DNA from: Cypionkella sp.
GTDB lineage: Bacteria > Pseudomonadota > Alphaproteobacteria > Rhodobacterales > Rhodobacteraceae
Direction: 5' to 3'
NCBI RefSeq assembly: GCF_028290025.1
Contig: NZ_JAQGKQ010000049.1
Coordinates: forward strand, 1 to 64,000
DNA: 64,000 nt
The position numbers were made by a program, and so were the translations under genes. Under the pieces are notes generated by a model. That model was given only the letters and a program-made list of their open reading frames with translations. It did not search any database and was not told the DNA's origin. Position 1 is the stretch's first letter. Every line of letters starts with the position of its first letter. Positions 22,750-32,192 of the stretch are shown one piece after another.

Positions 22750-23379
22750 ATGATCGTGCCGCTGCTGTTGTGTTTAATCTCCGTCGTTGGGCTTGCCTTG
22801 GCGGTTGCGTTGCCCGGCTGGCAAGATTTTGTGATGCTGACTGGGCCAGCTTTGCTGGCTGGCCTGTGGATCTTATCGCAAGCGCGGCTGCGGCTTGGCG
22901 CAGCGGATCGCACGGCATTTGACCGCACAATGCGGACCGAAACGGGGCCGCCGCGGCGCGGTTTGTTTGCGCGCGCAAAGCCGAACTATGTGGTGGTCGA
23001 TGGCTCGAACGTGATGCATTGGAAAGACGGTGTGCCGCAGATTGAGGCTGTGAAAGCGGTGATAAGCCAACTGGTTCACGCAGGCTATGCGCCCGGCGTG
23101 GTGTTTGATGCCAATGCCGGTTACAAATTGATGGGGCGCTACAAGCACGACTACGCTTTGGGTAAGCTGTTGGGACTGCCGGCAGATCGGGTGATGGTTG
23201 TCGATAAGGGTACGCCTGCCGATCCGGTTATCTTGGCCTCTGCAAAGGCGCTGGGGGCGCGCATCGTCAGCAATGATCGGTTCCGCGATTGGGCCGATAC
23301 ACATCCCGAAATCAGCCAGCCCGGGCATGTGATTGCGGGCGGCTATCGCAATGGGCAGGTTTGGCTGGATCTCGCTTGA
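22750..23379 (+). CDS. Membrane-anchored NYN-domain (Zc3h12a-like) ribonuclease
   Basis: 209 residues. Two hydrophobic segments at the N-terminus ('MIVPLLLCLISVVGLALAVAL', then 'FVMLTGPALLAGLWILS') precede a basic linker and a PIN/NYN domain from about residue 75: 'YVVVDGSNVMHW', 'VVFDANAGYKL', 'DPVILASAKALGARIVSNDRFRDWA'. The four spaced Asp residues fit the metal site of Zc3h12a/N4BP1-type RNases. An anchored RNase of this kind is unusual in bacteria outside alphaproteobacteria; substrate unknown. Start ATG 22750 was preferred to a TTG 12 bases earlier. Confidence 0.8.
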   Translation: MIVPLLLCLISVVGLALAVALPGWQDFVMLTGPALLAGLWILSQARLRLGAADRTAFDRTMRTETGPPRRGLFARAKPNYVVVDGSNVMHWKDGVPQIEAVKAVISQLVHAGYAPGVVFDANAGYKLMGRYKHDYALGKLLGLPADRVMVVDKGTPADPVILASAKALGARIVSNDRFRDWADTHPEISQPGHVIAGGYRNGQVWLDLA

Positions 23380-23507
23380 GCATTCTGCCGCGGACGGCGA
23401 CTGACAGCAACGGGTTGCGACGCCGTGCCATTGCGGCGTGGCAGCGATTGCATTTCCGACCTCCTCGGACTATCTGACGGTAGACCGATGTTACCGCAGG
23501 ACAGGCG

Positions 23508-24422
23508 ATGAACTGGATTTCCAACTACGTCCGCCCGAAGATCAACTCTCTATTTTCGCGCCGCGAGGTGCCCGAGAATCTTTGGACGAAATGCCCGGAA
23601 TGCGGGACGATGCTGTTTCACCGCGAACTTGCGGCAAATTTGAACGTTTGCACCTCATGCGATCATCACATGGCGATTTCCCCGCGTGATCGATTTACTG
23701 GGCTGTTTGATGTGGGCGTGTTCGTTGAGGTTAAAGTGCCGGAGCCCGTGGTTGATCCGCTGCATTTTCGCGACCAGAAGAAATATCCCGATCGCCTGAA
23801 AACCGCGCAGAAAACCACCGGAGAGCGGGAGGCGATGCTGGTCGCCGAGGGCGAAGTTGGCCGCACGCCGATCATCGCAGTGGCGCAGGATTTCAGCTTT
23901 ATGGCTGGCTCGATGGGGATGTATGTCGGTAACGCGATTATCGCGGCGGCGCAGCGTGCGGTGCAGCTGAAGCGGCCATTGGTGCTGTTTTCGGCAGCGG
24001 GCGGCGCGCGGATGCAGGAGGGGATTTTGTCCTTGATGCAAATGCCGCGCACCACGGTGGCGGTGCAGATGCTGAAAGAGGCGGGCCTGCCCTATGTGGT
24101 GGTTTTGACCCACCCGACGACGGGCGGGGTGACCGCGTCTTATGCGATGCTCGGCGATGTGCAGATTGCCGAACCGAACGCGCTGATCTGTTTCGCAGGC
24201 CCGCGGGTGATCGAGCAAACCATCCGCGAGAAACTGCCAGAAGGTTTTCAGCGCGCCGAATATCTGTTGGATCACGGCATGCTGGACCGGGTCACTCATC
24301 GTAAAGCGCTGCGTGAGGAATTGGTGACGATCCTGCGGATGCTGATGAACCAATCCCCTGCGGTAAAGGGCGATCTTCCGCCGCCGGGCGATATTCTTGA
24401 GGCGGCTGAGGTCAAAGAGTGA
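23508..24422 (+). CDS. accD: Acetyl-CoA carboxylase, carboxyltransferase beta subunit
   Basis: 304 residues. The N-terminal zinc ribbon ('[29 protein letters not shown]' split by the linker, CxxC..CxxC) is followed by the carboxyltransferase core, with '[19 protein letters not shown]' and '[18 protein letters not shown]', which forms the oxyanion sites. It works with AccA to carboxylate acetyl-CoA to malonyl-CoA, the first step of fatty acid synthesis. ACAGG lies upstream. It overlaps folC by 4 bases, the accD-folC pair seen in many proteobacteria. Confidence 0.97.
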   Translation: MNWISNYVRPKINSLFSRREVPENLWTKCPECGTMLFHRELAANLNVCTSCDHHMAISPRDRFTGLFDVGVFVEVKVPEPVVDPLHFRDQKKYPDRLKTAQKTTGEREAMLVAEGEVGRTPIIAVAQDFSFMAGSMGMYVGNAIIAAAQRAVQLKRPLVLFSAAGGARMQEGILSLMQMPRTTVAVQMLKEAGLPYVVVLTHPTTGGVTASYAMLGDVQIAEPNALICFAGPRVIEQTIREKLPEGFQRAEYLLDHGMLDRVTHRKALREELVTILRMLMNQSPAVKGDLPPPGDILEAAEVKE

Positions 24423-25684
24423 GCTCTGACGCCGTCCTAGAACGGATGATGACGCTGCATCCCAAGGTGATCGACCTTGTGATGGACCGGGTGGAGCGGT
24501 TGTTGGCCGCCTTGGGCAACCCGGAGCGGTCGGTGCCTCCGGTTATTCATATCGCCGGGACGAATGGCAAAGGCTCGACCCAAGCGATGATCCGGGCAGG
24601 GTTAGAGGCGGGCGGTTCGCTGGTACATGCCTATACCTCGCCGCATCTGGCACGGTTTCATGAGCGGATCAGGCTGGCGGGCGAGTTGATTTCCGAAGAT
24701 GCGTTGACGGCTTTGCTCGACGAATGTGTGCGCGCGAATGGCCCGGATGAGATCACGTTTTTCGAGATCACCACCTGTGCGGCGTTTTTGGCATTTAGCC
24801 GCGTGAGGGCGGATTACACATTGCTCGAAGTGGGGTTAGGCGGGCGTTTGGACGCGACCAACGTCGTCGCCAAGCCGGTTTTAACGGTGATAACCCCGGT
24901 ATCGATCGACCATCAGCAGTATCTGGGTGAAACTTTGGCCGAAATCGCGGGCGAAAAAGCCGGGATCATCAAACGTGGCGTGCCGTGCGTGGTTGGCCCG
25001 CAAGAAGATGCGGGTATGGCGGTGATTGAGGCGCGCGCGGCGCGGTTGGGCAGCCCGGTGCTGGCGTTTGGTCAGCAGTGGAGCGCGTGGGAAGAACGCG
25101 GGCGGCTGATCTATCAGGATGAAAACGGGCTGCTGGACTTGCCGTTGCCGAATTTGCCGGGGCCGTTTCAGATCCAAAACGCTGGAGCGGCGATTGCGGC
25201 GTTGCGAGCGTTGGGCAAAGATCAGGCGGCGTGCGAAGCTGCGGTCACAAAGGCGTATTGGCCAGCGCGGATGCAGCGCCTGCGGGTAGGGCCGCTGGTT
25301 GAAAGCGCCCCGAATGTCGAGTTGTGGCTCGATGGTGGCCACAATCCGGCGGGCGGCGCTGCGGTGGCTGCGACCTTGGCACGGATGCCTGCGCGTGAGA
25401 CGCATCTGATTTGCGGTATGCTTAACACAAAAGATGTGCGGGGCTATATGCAGCCGCTCGCGCCGCATGTGACGCGCCTGCACGCGGTTTCTATCCCGGG
25501 CGAGAAGAACACTCTGCCTGCCGAAGTGACGCGAGAGGCGGCGCGTTCTGTCGGGATTGACGCGGTGGTAGCGGGTTCGGTGGCCGAGGCTTTGACCGCA
25601 GTGGTTTCAGTCTCACCTTATGCGCGGGTGTTGATCTGCGGGTCGCTATATCTTGCGGGGGGTGTGCTGCGAGAAAACGGTTAG
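24419..25684 (+). CDS. folC: Dihydrofolate / folylpolyglutamate synthase
   Basis: 421 residues of the Mur-ligase fold. P-loop '[19 protein letters not shown]' is near residue 45, '[16 protein letters not shown]' near 135, and '[11 protein letters not shown]' near 305. It adds glutamate to dihydropteroate or folate, completing the folate cofactor. A GTG start (24419) overlaps the accD stop by 4 bases, pointing to coupled translation. Confidence 0.95.
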   Translation: MSSDAVLERMMTLHPKVIDLVMDRVERLLAALGNPERSVPPVIHIAGTNGKGSTQAMIRAGLEAGGSLVHAYTSPHLARFHERIRLAGELISEDALTALLDECVRANGPDEITFFEITTCAAFLAFSRVRADYTLLEVGLGGRLDATNVVAKPVLTVITPVSIDHQQYLGETLAEIAGEKAGIIKRGVPCVVGPQEDAGMAVIEARAARLGSPVLAFGQQWSAWEERGRLIYQDENGLLDLPLPNLPGPFQIQNAGAAIAALRALGKDQAACEAAVTKAYWPARMQRLRVGPLVESAPNVELWLDGGHNPAGGAAVAATLARMPARETHLICGMLNTKDVRGYMQPLAPHVTRLHAVSIPGEKNTLPAEVTREAARSVGIDAVVAGSVAEALTAVVSVSPYARVLICGSLYLAGGVLRENG

Positions 25685-25729
25685 GGGATTGCTCTCTCGG
25701 ACCTGCTCACCCCGCTCGGCTTACGCCGC

Positions 25730-26353
25730 CTAAACCTTCACTCCATAACGTGCCATGAACATCGCGACCGCACCTTCGATGACGCGTGTGGTGTCCTGCG
25801 GCGTGCAGCAGGGGGCTGGGGCGAAGATCAGACGATCCTGAATATCGACTTTGCACAACTGAGCAAACTGCGCGGCGGCAAACGGGATGTCGTCGATGGC
25901 GACCTCGCCGCGTTCGACGGCGCAACGCAGGGCTTCGGCGATGCGGCCTTGCACCAATTTTGGGCCGGAATGGTAGAACTCTTGCGCGATTGCGGGAAAA
26001 TTCTCAGATTCTGAGACGGCGACGCGGTAAATGCGCTGGCCAAATTCGGACAGCATGAACGCGGTGATCCGTTCTGCAGCGAGCCGAAGCACGTCGGCAA
26101 TCGGCGCGTTCGGGTCTATGTGGGATTCGGCATCGGCGGCTTGCCTGCGGCATTCGGCGCTGGCGCATTCTAGGAAAAGCAGGCGTTTGTCGGGAAAGTA
26201 GGCGTAAAGTGTGGCTTTTGAGACCCCAGCCTCGCGCGCGATGTCGTCCACAGAGGCGCGCTCAAACCCGTCGCGCATGAATACATTGCGCGCGCCTTCC
26301 AGCACCTGATCGAACTTGCGACCCTTAACTATAAGCTGCGGCTTGGCACCCAT
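25730..26353 (-). CDS. TetR-family transcriptional regulator
   Basis: 207 residues. The N-terminal helix-turn-helix 'GARNVFMRDGFERASVDDIAREAGVSKATLYAYFPDKRLLF' is the TetR/AcrR signature; the C-terminal ligand domain is unassigned, with a 'CC' pair near its end. Convergent with folC across 45 bases. No efflux or degradative gene lies next to it, and no clear palindrome is visible in the upstream 100 bases, so its targets cannot be guessed. Confidence 0.87.
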   Translation of the reverse strand: MGAKPQLIVKGRKFDQVLEGARNVFMRDGFERASVDDIAREAGVSKATLYAYFPDKRLLFLECASAECRRQAADAESHIDPNAPIADVLRLAAERITAFMLSEFGQRIYRVAVSESENFPAIAQEFYHSGPKLVQGRIAEALRCAVERGEVAIDDIPFAAAQFAQLCKVDIQDRLIFAPAPCCTPQDTTRVIEGAVAMFMARYGVKV

Positions 26354-26672
26354 TTTTGTCCCCCTGTTGGCAGTCTACAGCGGCAGCGGGGGCGCGGGCA
26401 AGCGGTTGGTCACTTGCCGGGATGCGCAGGGTCTTGCGCTGTGGCGGTTGGCGGGAATCTCAAATCGAGCAGGATTACATTAACAGAAATTGCCGAGCTT
26501 GTGTAGCGGCGGCAAGGCTAAGCATCAGTGTAACGGACAGGCGTTTAATGTCGGGGATGTTCTGAACTGAGCGGTTCAAATTTATGGACAGATTCGAACA
26601 TTATGGCAATAAAATCTGAACGGCTTGGTACACTATGTGATTTCTGCTTGGCCTTCGCTGGAAATGCCCCAT
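26354..26672. other. Intergenic region between TetR gene and mbfA
   Basis: About 320 bases without a convincing gene. It should hold the TetR promoter on the left. I see no hairpin or repeat of note apart from the Irr-box-like site at its right end. Confidence 0.5.
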
Positions 26673-26690
26673 ATTAGAATCATTCCAGAA
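26673..26690 (+). promoter_or_regulatory. Probable Irr box (iron control element) of mbfA
   Basis: TTAGAA (26674-26679), 3 bases, then TTCCAG (26683-26688), close to the ICE consensus TTTAGAA-N3-TTCTAAA, ending 12 bases before the mbfA ATG. In Bradyrhizobium and Agrobacterium Irr represses mbfA from such a site when iron is low. Confidence 0.6.
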
Positions 26691-26700
26691 TGAGGCTGAT

Positions 26701-27678
26701 ATGGGCATTGGTATTTCTCACCGCAGGCGGTTCGCGGAGTTGACGGAGCAGGAGGTATTGGCGCTGGCGATTTCATCCGAGGAGGATGACGCGCGGATTT
26801 ATCGGACGTTTGCGCATGGTTTGCGCGGTGCGTATCCGGGCTCGGCGGCGATGTTTGATGAGATGGCGGCTGAAGAGGACGGCCACCGGCAGATGCTGAT
26901 TGATCTGCATGTGGCGCGGTTTGGCTCGATGATTCCGCTAATCCGGCGCGAGCATGTGGCGGGATTTTTCGCGCGGCGTCCGGTTTGGCTGACCGAGAAT
27001 CTCGGGCTGGAGCGAATTCGTGACGAGGCGCGCGCGATGGAGCATGATGCGGCAGAGTTTTATCTGCGGGCGGCGGCGCGGACGGGGGATGCGGCCACTC
27101 GGAAACTGCTGGGGGATTTGGCGGCGGCGGAGGCCACGCATGAGCGGCACGCTGAGGGGTTGGAGGCTGATCTGGTCGGCCCGGACGTGCGGACGGGAGA
27201 GGATAAAGTCGCCAAGCGGCAGTTTATCCTGACTTGGGTGCAGCCCGGGCTTGCTGGGTTGATGGATGGCTCGGTTTCCACGTTGGCGCCGATATTTGCG
27301 ACGGCTTTTGCGACGCAGAATACTTGGACGACGTTTCTGGTGGGGCTGGCTGCGAGTTTGGGGGCGGGGATCTCGATGGGGTTCACCGAGGCGGCGCATG
27401 ATGATGGGGTGCTGTCGGGGCGGGGCTCGCCGTTCAAACGGGGCTTGGCGAGTGGGGTGATGACGGCTTTGGGGGGCTTGGGTCATGCGTTGCCGTATCT
27501 GATCCCGGATTTCTGGACCGCGACTTCGATTGCGATGGTGGTGGTGTTTGTGGAATTGTGGGCGATTGCCTGGATTCAGAACCGCTATATGGAGACGCCG
27601 TTTTTGAGGGCGGCTTTGCAGGTGGTGCTGGGTGGGGCTTTGGTGTTTGCGACGGGGGTGTTGATCGGCAGTGGTTGA
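26701..27678 (+). CDS. mbfA: MbfA iron exporter (erythrin-VIT1 fusion)
   Basis: 325 residues. The N-terminal half (about 1-160) is a ferritin-like four-helix domain with Glu-rich helices carrying di-iron ligands ('ISSEEDDARIYRTF', 'MAAEEDGHRQML', 'EHDAAEFY', 'EATHERHAE'). The C-terminal half is a VIT1/CCC1-type membrane domain ('GLMDGSVSTLAPIFATAF' and four further segments). MbfA exports iron in rhizobia and protects against iron and peroxide stress. GAGG precedes the ATG. A probable Irr box just upstream suggests iron-dependent control. Confidence 0.92.
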   Translation: MGIGISHRRRFAELTEQEVLALAISSEEDDARIYRTFAHGLRGAYPGSAAMFDEMAAEEDGHRQMLIDLHVARFGSMIPLIRREHVAGFFARRPVWLTENLGLERIRDEARAMEHDAAEFYLRAAARTGDAATRKLLGDLAAAEATHERHAEGLEADLVGPDVRTGEDKVAKRQFILTWVQPGLAGLMDGSVSTLAPIFATAFATQNTWTTFLVGLAASLGAGISMGFTEAAHDDGVLSGRGSPFKRGLASGVMTALGGLGHALPYLIPDFWTATSIAMVVVFVELWAIAWIQNRYMETPFLRAALQVVLGGALVFATGVLIGSG

Positions 27679-27680
27679 GG

Positions 27681-27765
27681 GCGTGTCCACGTGTGGCGGA
27701 TTGGGTGGCTTAGCAATATCAATGACTTAGTTGGGGGTCATTCATAGATTGTTAAGGTTTGCGCA
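27681..27765 (+). repeat. Dispersed intergenic repeat, copy B
   Basis: TGTCCAC directly before GTGTGG (27684-27696), then CAATATCAATGACTTAG at the same 23-base offset as in copies A and C, then TTAAGGTTTGC. It is the most diverged copy. It begins a few bases after the mbfA stop. The rest of the gap to 27846 is featureless. Confidence 0.6.
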
Positions 27766-27846
27766 GGCGGCCTGCGCTGCATTGCGATGCGAAAACCTTG
27801 CGCTCGTGGCCTTGTGTCTGGCGGGGCGGCGTGAAACTCTGAGCTT

Positions 27847-28773
27847 ATGCTGGCGATTTTCCTGAAAACCCTGCCGTTCTTTGCGGTGATTGGCCTTGGC
27901 TATGGCGCGGGGCGGGTGCGGTTTTTCACCGCTGAGGCAACGGCTTATCTGACGAAGTTCGTGTTTTACTTCGCGTTGTCCGCGATGCTGTTCGGCTTTG
28001 CGGCCAATTTGGATTTGGCTGAGATTTTCTCTTGGGCGTTTGTCTGCGCTTACCTGCTCGCCTCAACTTTGGTCTGGTGTTTGGTGGTGGGCGTGGCGCT
28101 GCTGCGCGGGGCCAAGCCAGAAGTCGCGGCATTTGAGGCGCATACCGGCATCATCGGTAACGTTGGATTTTTGGGGATTCCGATGCTGACGCTGCTGCTG
28201 GGACCAGCGGCTGTGGGGCCGGTTTTGCTGGTGCTGGCGGTCGATTTGGTGGTGTTTTCCTCTGTGCTGACGCTGTTGGTGGTGGGCTTTCGCGAGGGGC
28301 GGATGTCTTGGGGCATCTTTCGCGTGCTGGGCGTGGGCTTGCTGAAAAACCTGATGATCGTCTCGGTGGTGTTGGGGATGGCTTGGGGTGCGACGGGCTG
28401 GGCGCTGCCTGCGCCTGCGAATGAGTTTATGGTGATGCTGGGGGCTGCGGCGACGCCTTGCGCGCTGTTTGCGATTGGTGCGAGCCTTGCGGGCCGCAGT
28501 GCAGAACGGCTTGAGGTGGCAGCTTGGCTAAGTTTTGCCAAACTTGTGTTGCATCCTGCGGCGGTGGCAGTGGCCGCGCTGGTTATTTTCCCGGTGGAGC
28601 GCTATGCGGCTGGCGTGATGGTGGCGGCGGCATCTTTGCCTGTGGCGGGGAATGTCTTTATTCTGGCGCAGCATTTCGGGGTGGCCCCGCAACGTGTGTC
28701 GACCGCCATTCTGATCTCGACCGCGTTTTCGGTGTTAACCGTGACGGCGGTGATTGCATTTGTGGCGCGTTAA
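27847..28773 (+). CDS. AEC-family transporter (auxin-efflux-carrier type)
   Basis: 308 residues, almost entirely hydrophobic, with about ten predicted membrane helices in two inverted halves. The first half has 'ALSAMLFGFAANLDLAEIF' and 'TGIIGNVGFLGIPMLTLLLG', and the second 'ATPCALFAIGASLAGRSAE' and 'ASLPVAGNVFILAQHFGVA', which are the conserved broken-helix motifs. AEC proteins export or take up malonate and other organic anions; the substrate here is unknown. It is followed after 30 bases by the formylglutathione hydrolase gene. Confidence 0.85.
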   Translation: MLAIFLKTLPFFAVIGLGYGAGRVRFFTAEATAYLTKFVFYFALSAMLFGFAANLDLAEIFSWAFVCAYLLASTLVWCLVVGVALLRGAKPEVAAFEAHTGIIGNVGFLGIPMLTLLLGPAAVGPVLLVLAVDLVVFSSVLTLLVVGFREGRMSWGIFRVLGVGLLKNLMIVSVVLGMAWGATGWALPAPANEFMVMLGAAATPCALFAIGASLAGRSAERLEVAAWLSFAKLVLHPAAVAVAALVIFPVERYAAGVMVAAASLPVAGNVFILAQHFGVAPQRVSTAILISTAFSVLTVTAVIAFVAR

Positions 28774-28803
28774 AATCTGAGTCTGAACCGAACGAGGGGC
28801 ATA

Positions 28804-29634
28804 ATGAAAACCATATCTGAAAACCGGGCTTTTGGCGGCGTGCAAGGGGTTTACAGCCATGCCTCGGCGGTGACTGGCGGCGAAATGACCTTTGGGTTGT
28901 TCCTGCCGGCTGAGGCCGAAGAAGGTTTGGTGCCGGTGCTTTGGTATTTGTCGGGGCTGACCTGCACGCATGAGAACGCGATGGTAAAGTCGGGTGCGCA
29001 GCGTTGGGCGGCTGAGGTTGGAATTGCGCTGGTTTTTCCAGATACCAGCCCGCGTGGCGACGATGTGCCGAACGATGCCGCCTATGACATGGGGCAGGGC
29101 GCGGGATTTTATGTCAACGCGACGCAAAGCCCGTGGGATAAGAATTTCCGCATGTGGGATTATGTGACGGAAGAACTGCCGCGCGAGCTTTTTCAGGCGT
29201 TTCCCTTGGCCGAAGCGGCGCAGTCTATTACCGGACATTCGATGGGCGGACATGGTGCTTTAACCATTGCGATGAGCTTTCCGGGGCGATTCCGCAGCGT
29301 TTCGGCGTTTGCTCCGATCTGCTCGCCTACAACCTCTGATTGGGGCCGCAAGCAATTACTCGCCTATCTTGGGCCAGATGAGGCGACTTGGGCCGCGTAT
29401 GATGCAACACTGTTGATGAAGAAACGGGGTTTTGACGGACCGATTCTGATCGACCAAGGCACGTCGGATCAGTTTCTGGATTTGTTGAAACCGGAAGCTT
29501 TGGCAGGCGCTATGGCCGAGCGTCGGCAGGGCGGCAGTTTTCGGATGCAGAAGGGCTATGACCACAGCTATTTCTTTGTGAGCACTTTCATGGAGGAGCA
29601 CGTGGCATTTCATGCAGGAGCACTGAATGCTTAA
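28804..29634 (+). CDS. fghA: S-formylglutathione hydrolase
   Basis: 276 residues of the esterase-D family, alpha/beta-hydrolase. The nucleophile Ser is in 'SITGHSMGGHGALTIAM' and the catalytic Asp and His lie in 'IDQGTSDQFL' and 'GYDHSYFF'. 'LSGLTCTHENAM' and 'DTSPRGDDVP' are family hallmarks. It hydrolyses S-formylglutathione to formate and glutathione in formaldehyde detoxification; the partner dehydrogenase adhC is not in the window. It overlaps the next gene by 8 bases. Confidence 0.95.
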   Translation: MKTISENRAFGGVQGVYSHASAVTGGEMTFGLFLPAEAEEGLVPVLWYLSGLTCTHENAMVKSGAQRWAAEVGIALVFPDTSPRGDDVPNDAAYDMGQGAGFYVNATQSPWDKNFRMWDYVTEELPRELFQAFPLAEAAQSITGHSMGGHGALTIAMSFPGRFRSVSAFAPICSPTTSDWGRKQLLAYLGPDEATWAAYDATLLMKKRGFDGPILIDQGTSDQFLDLLKPEALAGAMAERRQGGSFRMQKGYDHSYFFVSTFMEEHVAFHAGALNA

Positions 29635-30091
29635 ACTGGCAGCTATTTTGGCGATATTGGCGCAGCCCGTCTGGGCTGGTGATACGGAAAATCAGGTGTT
29701 GTTGGCGGTGAATAAAGCCCGCGCCGGGGCGGGTTGCGCGGCGCTTTCGACGAGCTCCAAGTTGCAGGCAGCGGCGCGCGGTCATGCTAAGTCTATGGCG
29801 CAAAACAACTTTTTTGGCCATTCCAGCAAGAATGGCGGCAAGTTCTCTAACCGGGTCAAGGCGCAAGGTTATCGTTACAGCAAAGTGGCCGAGAATATCG
29901 GTGCGGGGCAAAGCTCGTCGGCGGGGATTATGCGGGACTGGATGGTCAGTTCGGGACACCGTAAGAATATTCTGGATTGTGGCTTGACCGAAACCGGGAT
30001 TGCGGTGGTGTATCAAGCGGATGATGCGCCACTGAAAGGTCAGAAGTACGCCATGAAATATTATTGGGTTCAGGTTTTCGCACGCCCATGA
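29627..30091 (+). CDS. Secreted CAP-domain protein
   Basis: 154 residues with a Sec signal ('[15 protein letters not shown]') and a CAP/SCP (cysteine-rich secretory protein) domain. Marks are '[27 protein letters not shown]' split by its turn, with two His, and '[29 protein letters not shown]' with the third His. Bacterial CAP proteins are of uncertain role. It begins inside fghA (8-base overlap) and its stop overlaps the next ATG, so three unlike genes are translationally coupled. Confidence 0.87.
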   Translation: MLKLAAILAILAQPVWAGDTENQVLLAVNKARAGAGCAALSTSSKLQAAARGHAKSMAQNNFFGHSSKNGGKFSNRVKAQGYRYSKVAENIGAGQSSSAGIMRDWMVSSGHRKNILDCGLTETGIAVVYQADDAPLKGQKYAMKYYWVQVFARP

Positions 30092-30552
30092 ATGCTGAGA
30101 TTTCGGGGCGGATCTTTATTGATGCAGATGCTTGCCCGGTGAAGGCGGAAGCCGAGCGGGTGGCGACGCGGCACGGCATGCGGATGATTCTGGTGTCGAA
30201 TGGCGGCATAAGACCAAGCGCGAACCCGCTGGTGGAAAGCGTGTTTGTGGCGGCTGGGCCAGATGAGGCGGATAAGTGGATCGCCGAGGCTTGCGGTGTG
30301 GGCGATGTGGTGGTGACGGGGGATATTCCGTTGGCTGCGAAATGCGTCGCGGCGGGGGCGAAGGTCGTCAAGCACAATGGCGAGGAATTGAACGGTGCCA
30401 ATATCGGCAACGTCCTGGCAACGCGCGATTTGATGCAGGATTTGCGCTCGGCTGATCCGTTTCGGCAAGGCGGCGGGCGGCCATTTTCCAAAGCGGATCG
30501 CAGTCGGTTTTTGGAAGTTTTAGAGCGGGTTGTGCGGCAATCGAAGCTTTGA
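30088..30552 (+). CDS. YaiI/YqxD family protein (UPF0178)
   Basis: 154 residues. It starts with '[18 protein letters not shown]', the signature of the YaiI/YqxD family, a PIN-like fold with conserved Asp residues ('DADACP', '[12 protein letters not shown]'). '[14 protein letters not shown]' near the C-terminus is also conserved. A nuclease-like role is guessed from fold only. Start 30088 (ATGA overlap with the CAP gene) is preferred to 30064. Confidence 0.9.
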   Translation: MNAEISGRIFIDADACPVKAEAERVATRHGMRMILVSNGGIRPSANPLVESVFVAAGPDEADKWIAEACGVGDVVVTGDIPLAAKCVAAGAKVVKHNGEELNGANIGNVLATRDLMQDLRSADPFRQGGGRPFSKADRSRFLEVLERVVRQSKL

Positions 30553-30601
30553 TGTCGCCTCTGCGATAGACATCGGCTGCACCGTGCGGTCAGGTGGCCG
30601 C

Positions 30602-31594
30602 ATGTCGGACCAATCCAAAAACACGACGACGAAGCTTGCCGCGACGAAGTTTCCTAAGGGGATTTTCTTTGCGCTCGGTGGCGGCGTCGTGCTGTCGATT
30701 AATGATCTCGCAATCAAGGCATTGTCGGGAACGTATGCGCTGCATCAGGTGATCTTGATCCGGGCATTTGTTGGCATGACGATCGTTTTGGCGGTGATTT
30801 GGTTTTCGGGCAGCGGCTTTCGGCAACTGCTGACGAAGCGACCGCTCGATCATTTGTTCCGGGTTTGCATCGTGATGGTGTCGAACGTGACGTATTTCGT
30901 TGGGCTGTCGCTGATGCCTTTGGCGGATGCGGTGGCGACGGCCTTTGTGGCGCCGCTGTTCGTGACGCTGATGTCGGCGCTTATTCTGCGTGAGCATGTC
31001 GGGCCAAGGCGCTGGGCGGCGGTGGGTGTGGGGATGCTCGGGGTGGTGATTATGACGCGTCCGGGGGCGGGGATTATCCAACCGGCGGCGATTTTGGTGC
31101 TGATCTCGGCATTCTGCTATGCCTCCAGCCATATGATGACGCGGCGGATGCGGGGGACCGAAAGCGCCATGACGTTGAATTTCTTCGTGCAATGCGGGTT
31201 TATCGTGGTGAGCACGACGTTTGGGCTGGTCGCGGGCGATGGCGGCTTTGCGCAGGCTCCGGGCGGCACGTGGGAGTTTTTGTTCCGGCCATGGCATAGC
31301 CCTCCGGTCGGTGATTGGTGGGCGTTTCTGGCGACGGGCGTGGCTGTGGGGGTAGGCGGGTTGCTGATGTCACAGGCTTACCGGACGACCGAAGCCGCGC
31401 TGGTGGCTCCGTTTGAATATATCGGGATGCCGATGGCGATTTTCTGGGGCGTGGTGGTGTTTGGCACTTTCCCCGATCATACCGCGTGGGCAGGGATTGC
31501 GCTGATCTGCGGCGCGGGGCTTTATACTTTGTGGCGCGAGACGGTGCGCAAGCAAAAGGATCTGGATGTTGCAGCCCCTAGCGGTGATATTTGA
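30602..31594 (+). CDS. DMT-superfamily (EamA) transporter
   Basis: 330 residues, with ten predicted membrane helices in two EamA repeats. 'LADAVATAFVAPLFVTLMSAL' in the first repeat and 'TTEAALVAPFEYIGMPMAIFWG' in the second are the conserved core motifs. The first 20 residues are charged (Lys-rich) and cytoplasmic. Substrates of this family include metabolites and amino acids; no neighbour narrows it. The HAD gene starts inside its last 29 bases. Confidence 0.85.
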   Translation: MSDQSKNTTTKLAATKFPKGIFFALGGGVVLSINDLAIKALSGTYALHQVILIRAFVGMTIVLAVIWFSGSGFRQLLTKRPLDHLFRVCIVMVSNVTYFVGLSLMPLADAVATAFVAPLFVTLMSALILREHVGPRRWAAVGVGMLGVVIMTRPGAGIIQPAAILVLISAFCYASSHMMTRRMRGTESAMTLNFFVQCGFIVVSTTFGLVAGDGGFAQAPGGTWEFLFRPWHSPPVGDWWAFLATGVAVGVGGLLMSQAYRTTEAALVAPFEYIGMPMAIFWGVVVFGTFPDHTAWAGIALICGAGLYTLWRETVRKQKDLDVAAPSGDI

Positions 31595-32192
31595 CATCGG
31601 CAATGTGCTGACGCGCTGGCAGCCGGAAGCGTTTTACGACCGGGTGATTGGTGAGGATCGACGCCGGGCTTTGTTCGCCGCTGTTGATCTGCACGGAATG
31701 AATGACCGGGTCGATGAGGGCGCGTTGTTCCGCGAGACGATCTATGACTGGGCGGAGCGACACCCCGAATGGCATCTTGAAGTGCGGATGTGGTATGATC
31801 GGTGGATCGAACTCGCCTCGCCGCGGATTGAGGGCAGTATTGCCTTGCAGCGGGCGCTGAGGGCCAAGGGCATCCCGGTGTTCGCGCTGACCAATTTCGG
31901 GCGCTACTCGTTTGAAGAAGCCGCGCCGAAGATGGATTTTCTGCAAGATTTTGACAAGCTGTATGTCTCTGGCGTGATGGGGGTGATCAAACCTGATTCG
32001 CGGATTTATCAGATGGTTGAGGAAGATTGCGGCATAGCGCCGGACAGGTTGTTGTTCACCGATGACAAGGCAGAGAACATCACAGCTGCGGCGCGGCGCG
32101 GGTGGCGGACGCATCAGTTTGAAAGCTGGCAGGGCTGGGCGGCGCGGCTGGTCGCGGAAGGTTTGTTAAGTATGCAAGAGGCAGGTCTATGA
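31566..32192 (+). CDS. HAD-family hydrolase (YihX-like)
   Basis: 208 residues, subclass IA. The nucleophile motif is 'VIFDIGNVLTRW', where the usual DxD is D-x-G-N as in YihX (glucose-1-phosphate phosphatase). Motif II 'FALTNFG', motif III 'IKPDSRIYQ' and motif IV 'LLFTDDKAENI' follow. The gene begins 29 bases inside the preceding transporter gene and ends on the ATG of the OCD gene, so translation is coupled. The sugar phosphate substrate is not known. Confidence 0.88.
   Translation: MLQPLAVIFDIGNVLTRWQPEAFYDRVIGEDRRRALFAAVDLHGMNDRVDEGALFRETIYDWAERHPEWHLEVRMWYDRWIELASPRIEGSIALQRALRAKGIPVFALTNFGRYSFEEAAPKMDFLQDFDKLYVSGVMGVIKPDSRIYQMVEEDCGIAPDRLLFTDDKAENITAAARRGWRTHQFESWQGWAARLVAEGLLSMQEAGL

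Noticed and set aside
21869..22978. A 369-residue reverse open frame opposite paaK
   Set aside because: Antisense of a clear paaK; no domain pattern and no ribosome site.
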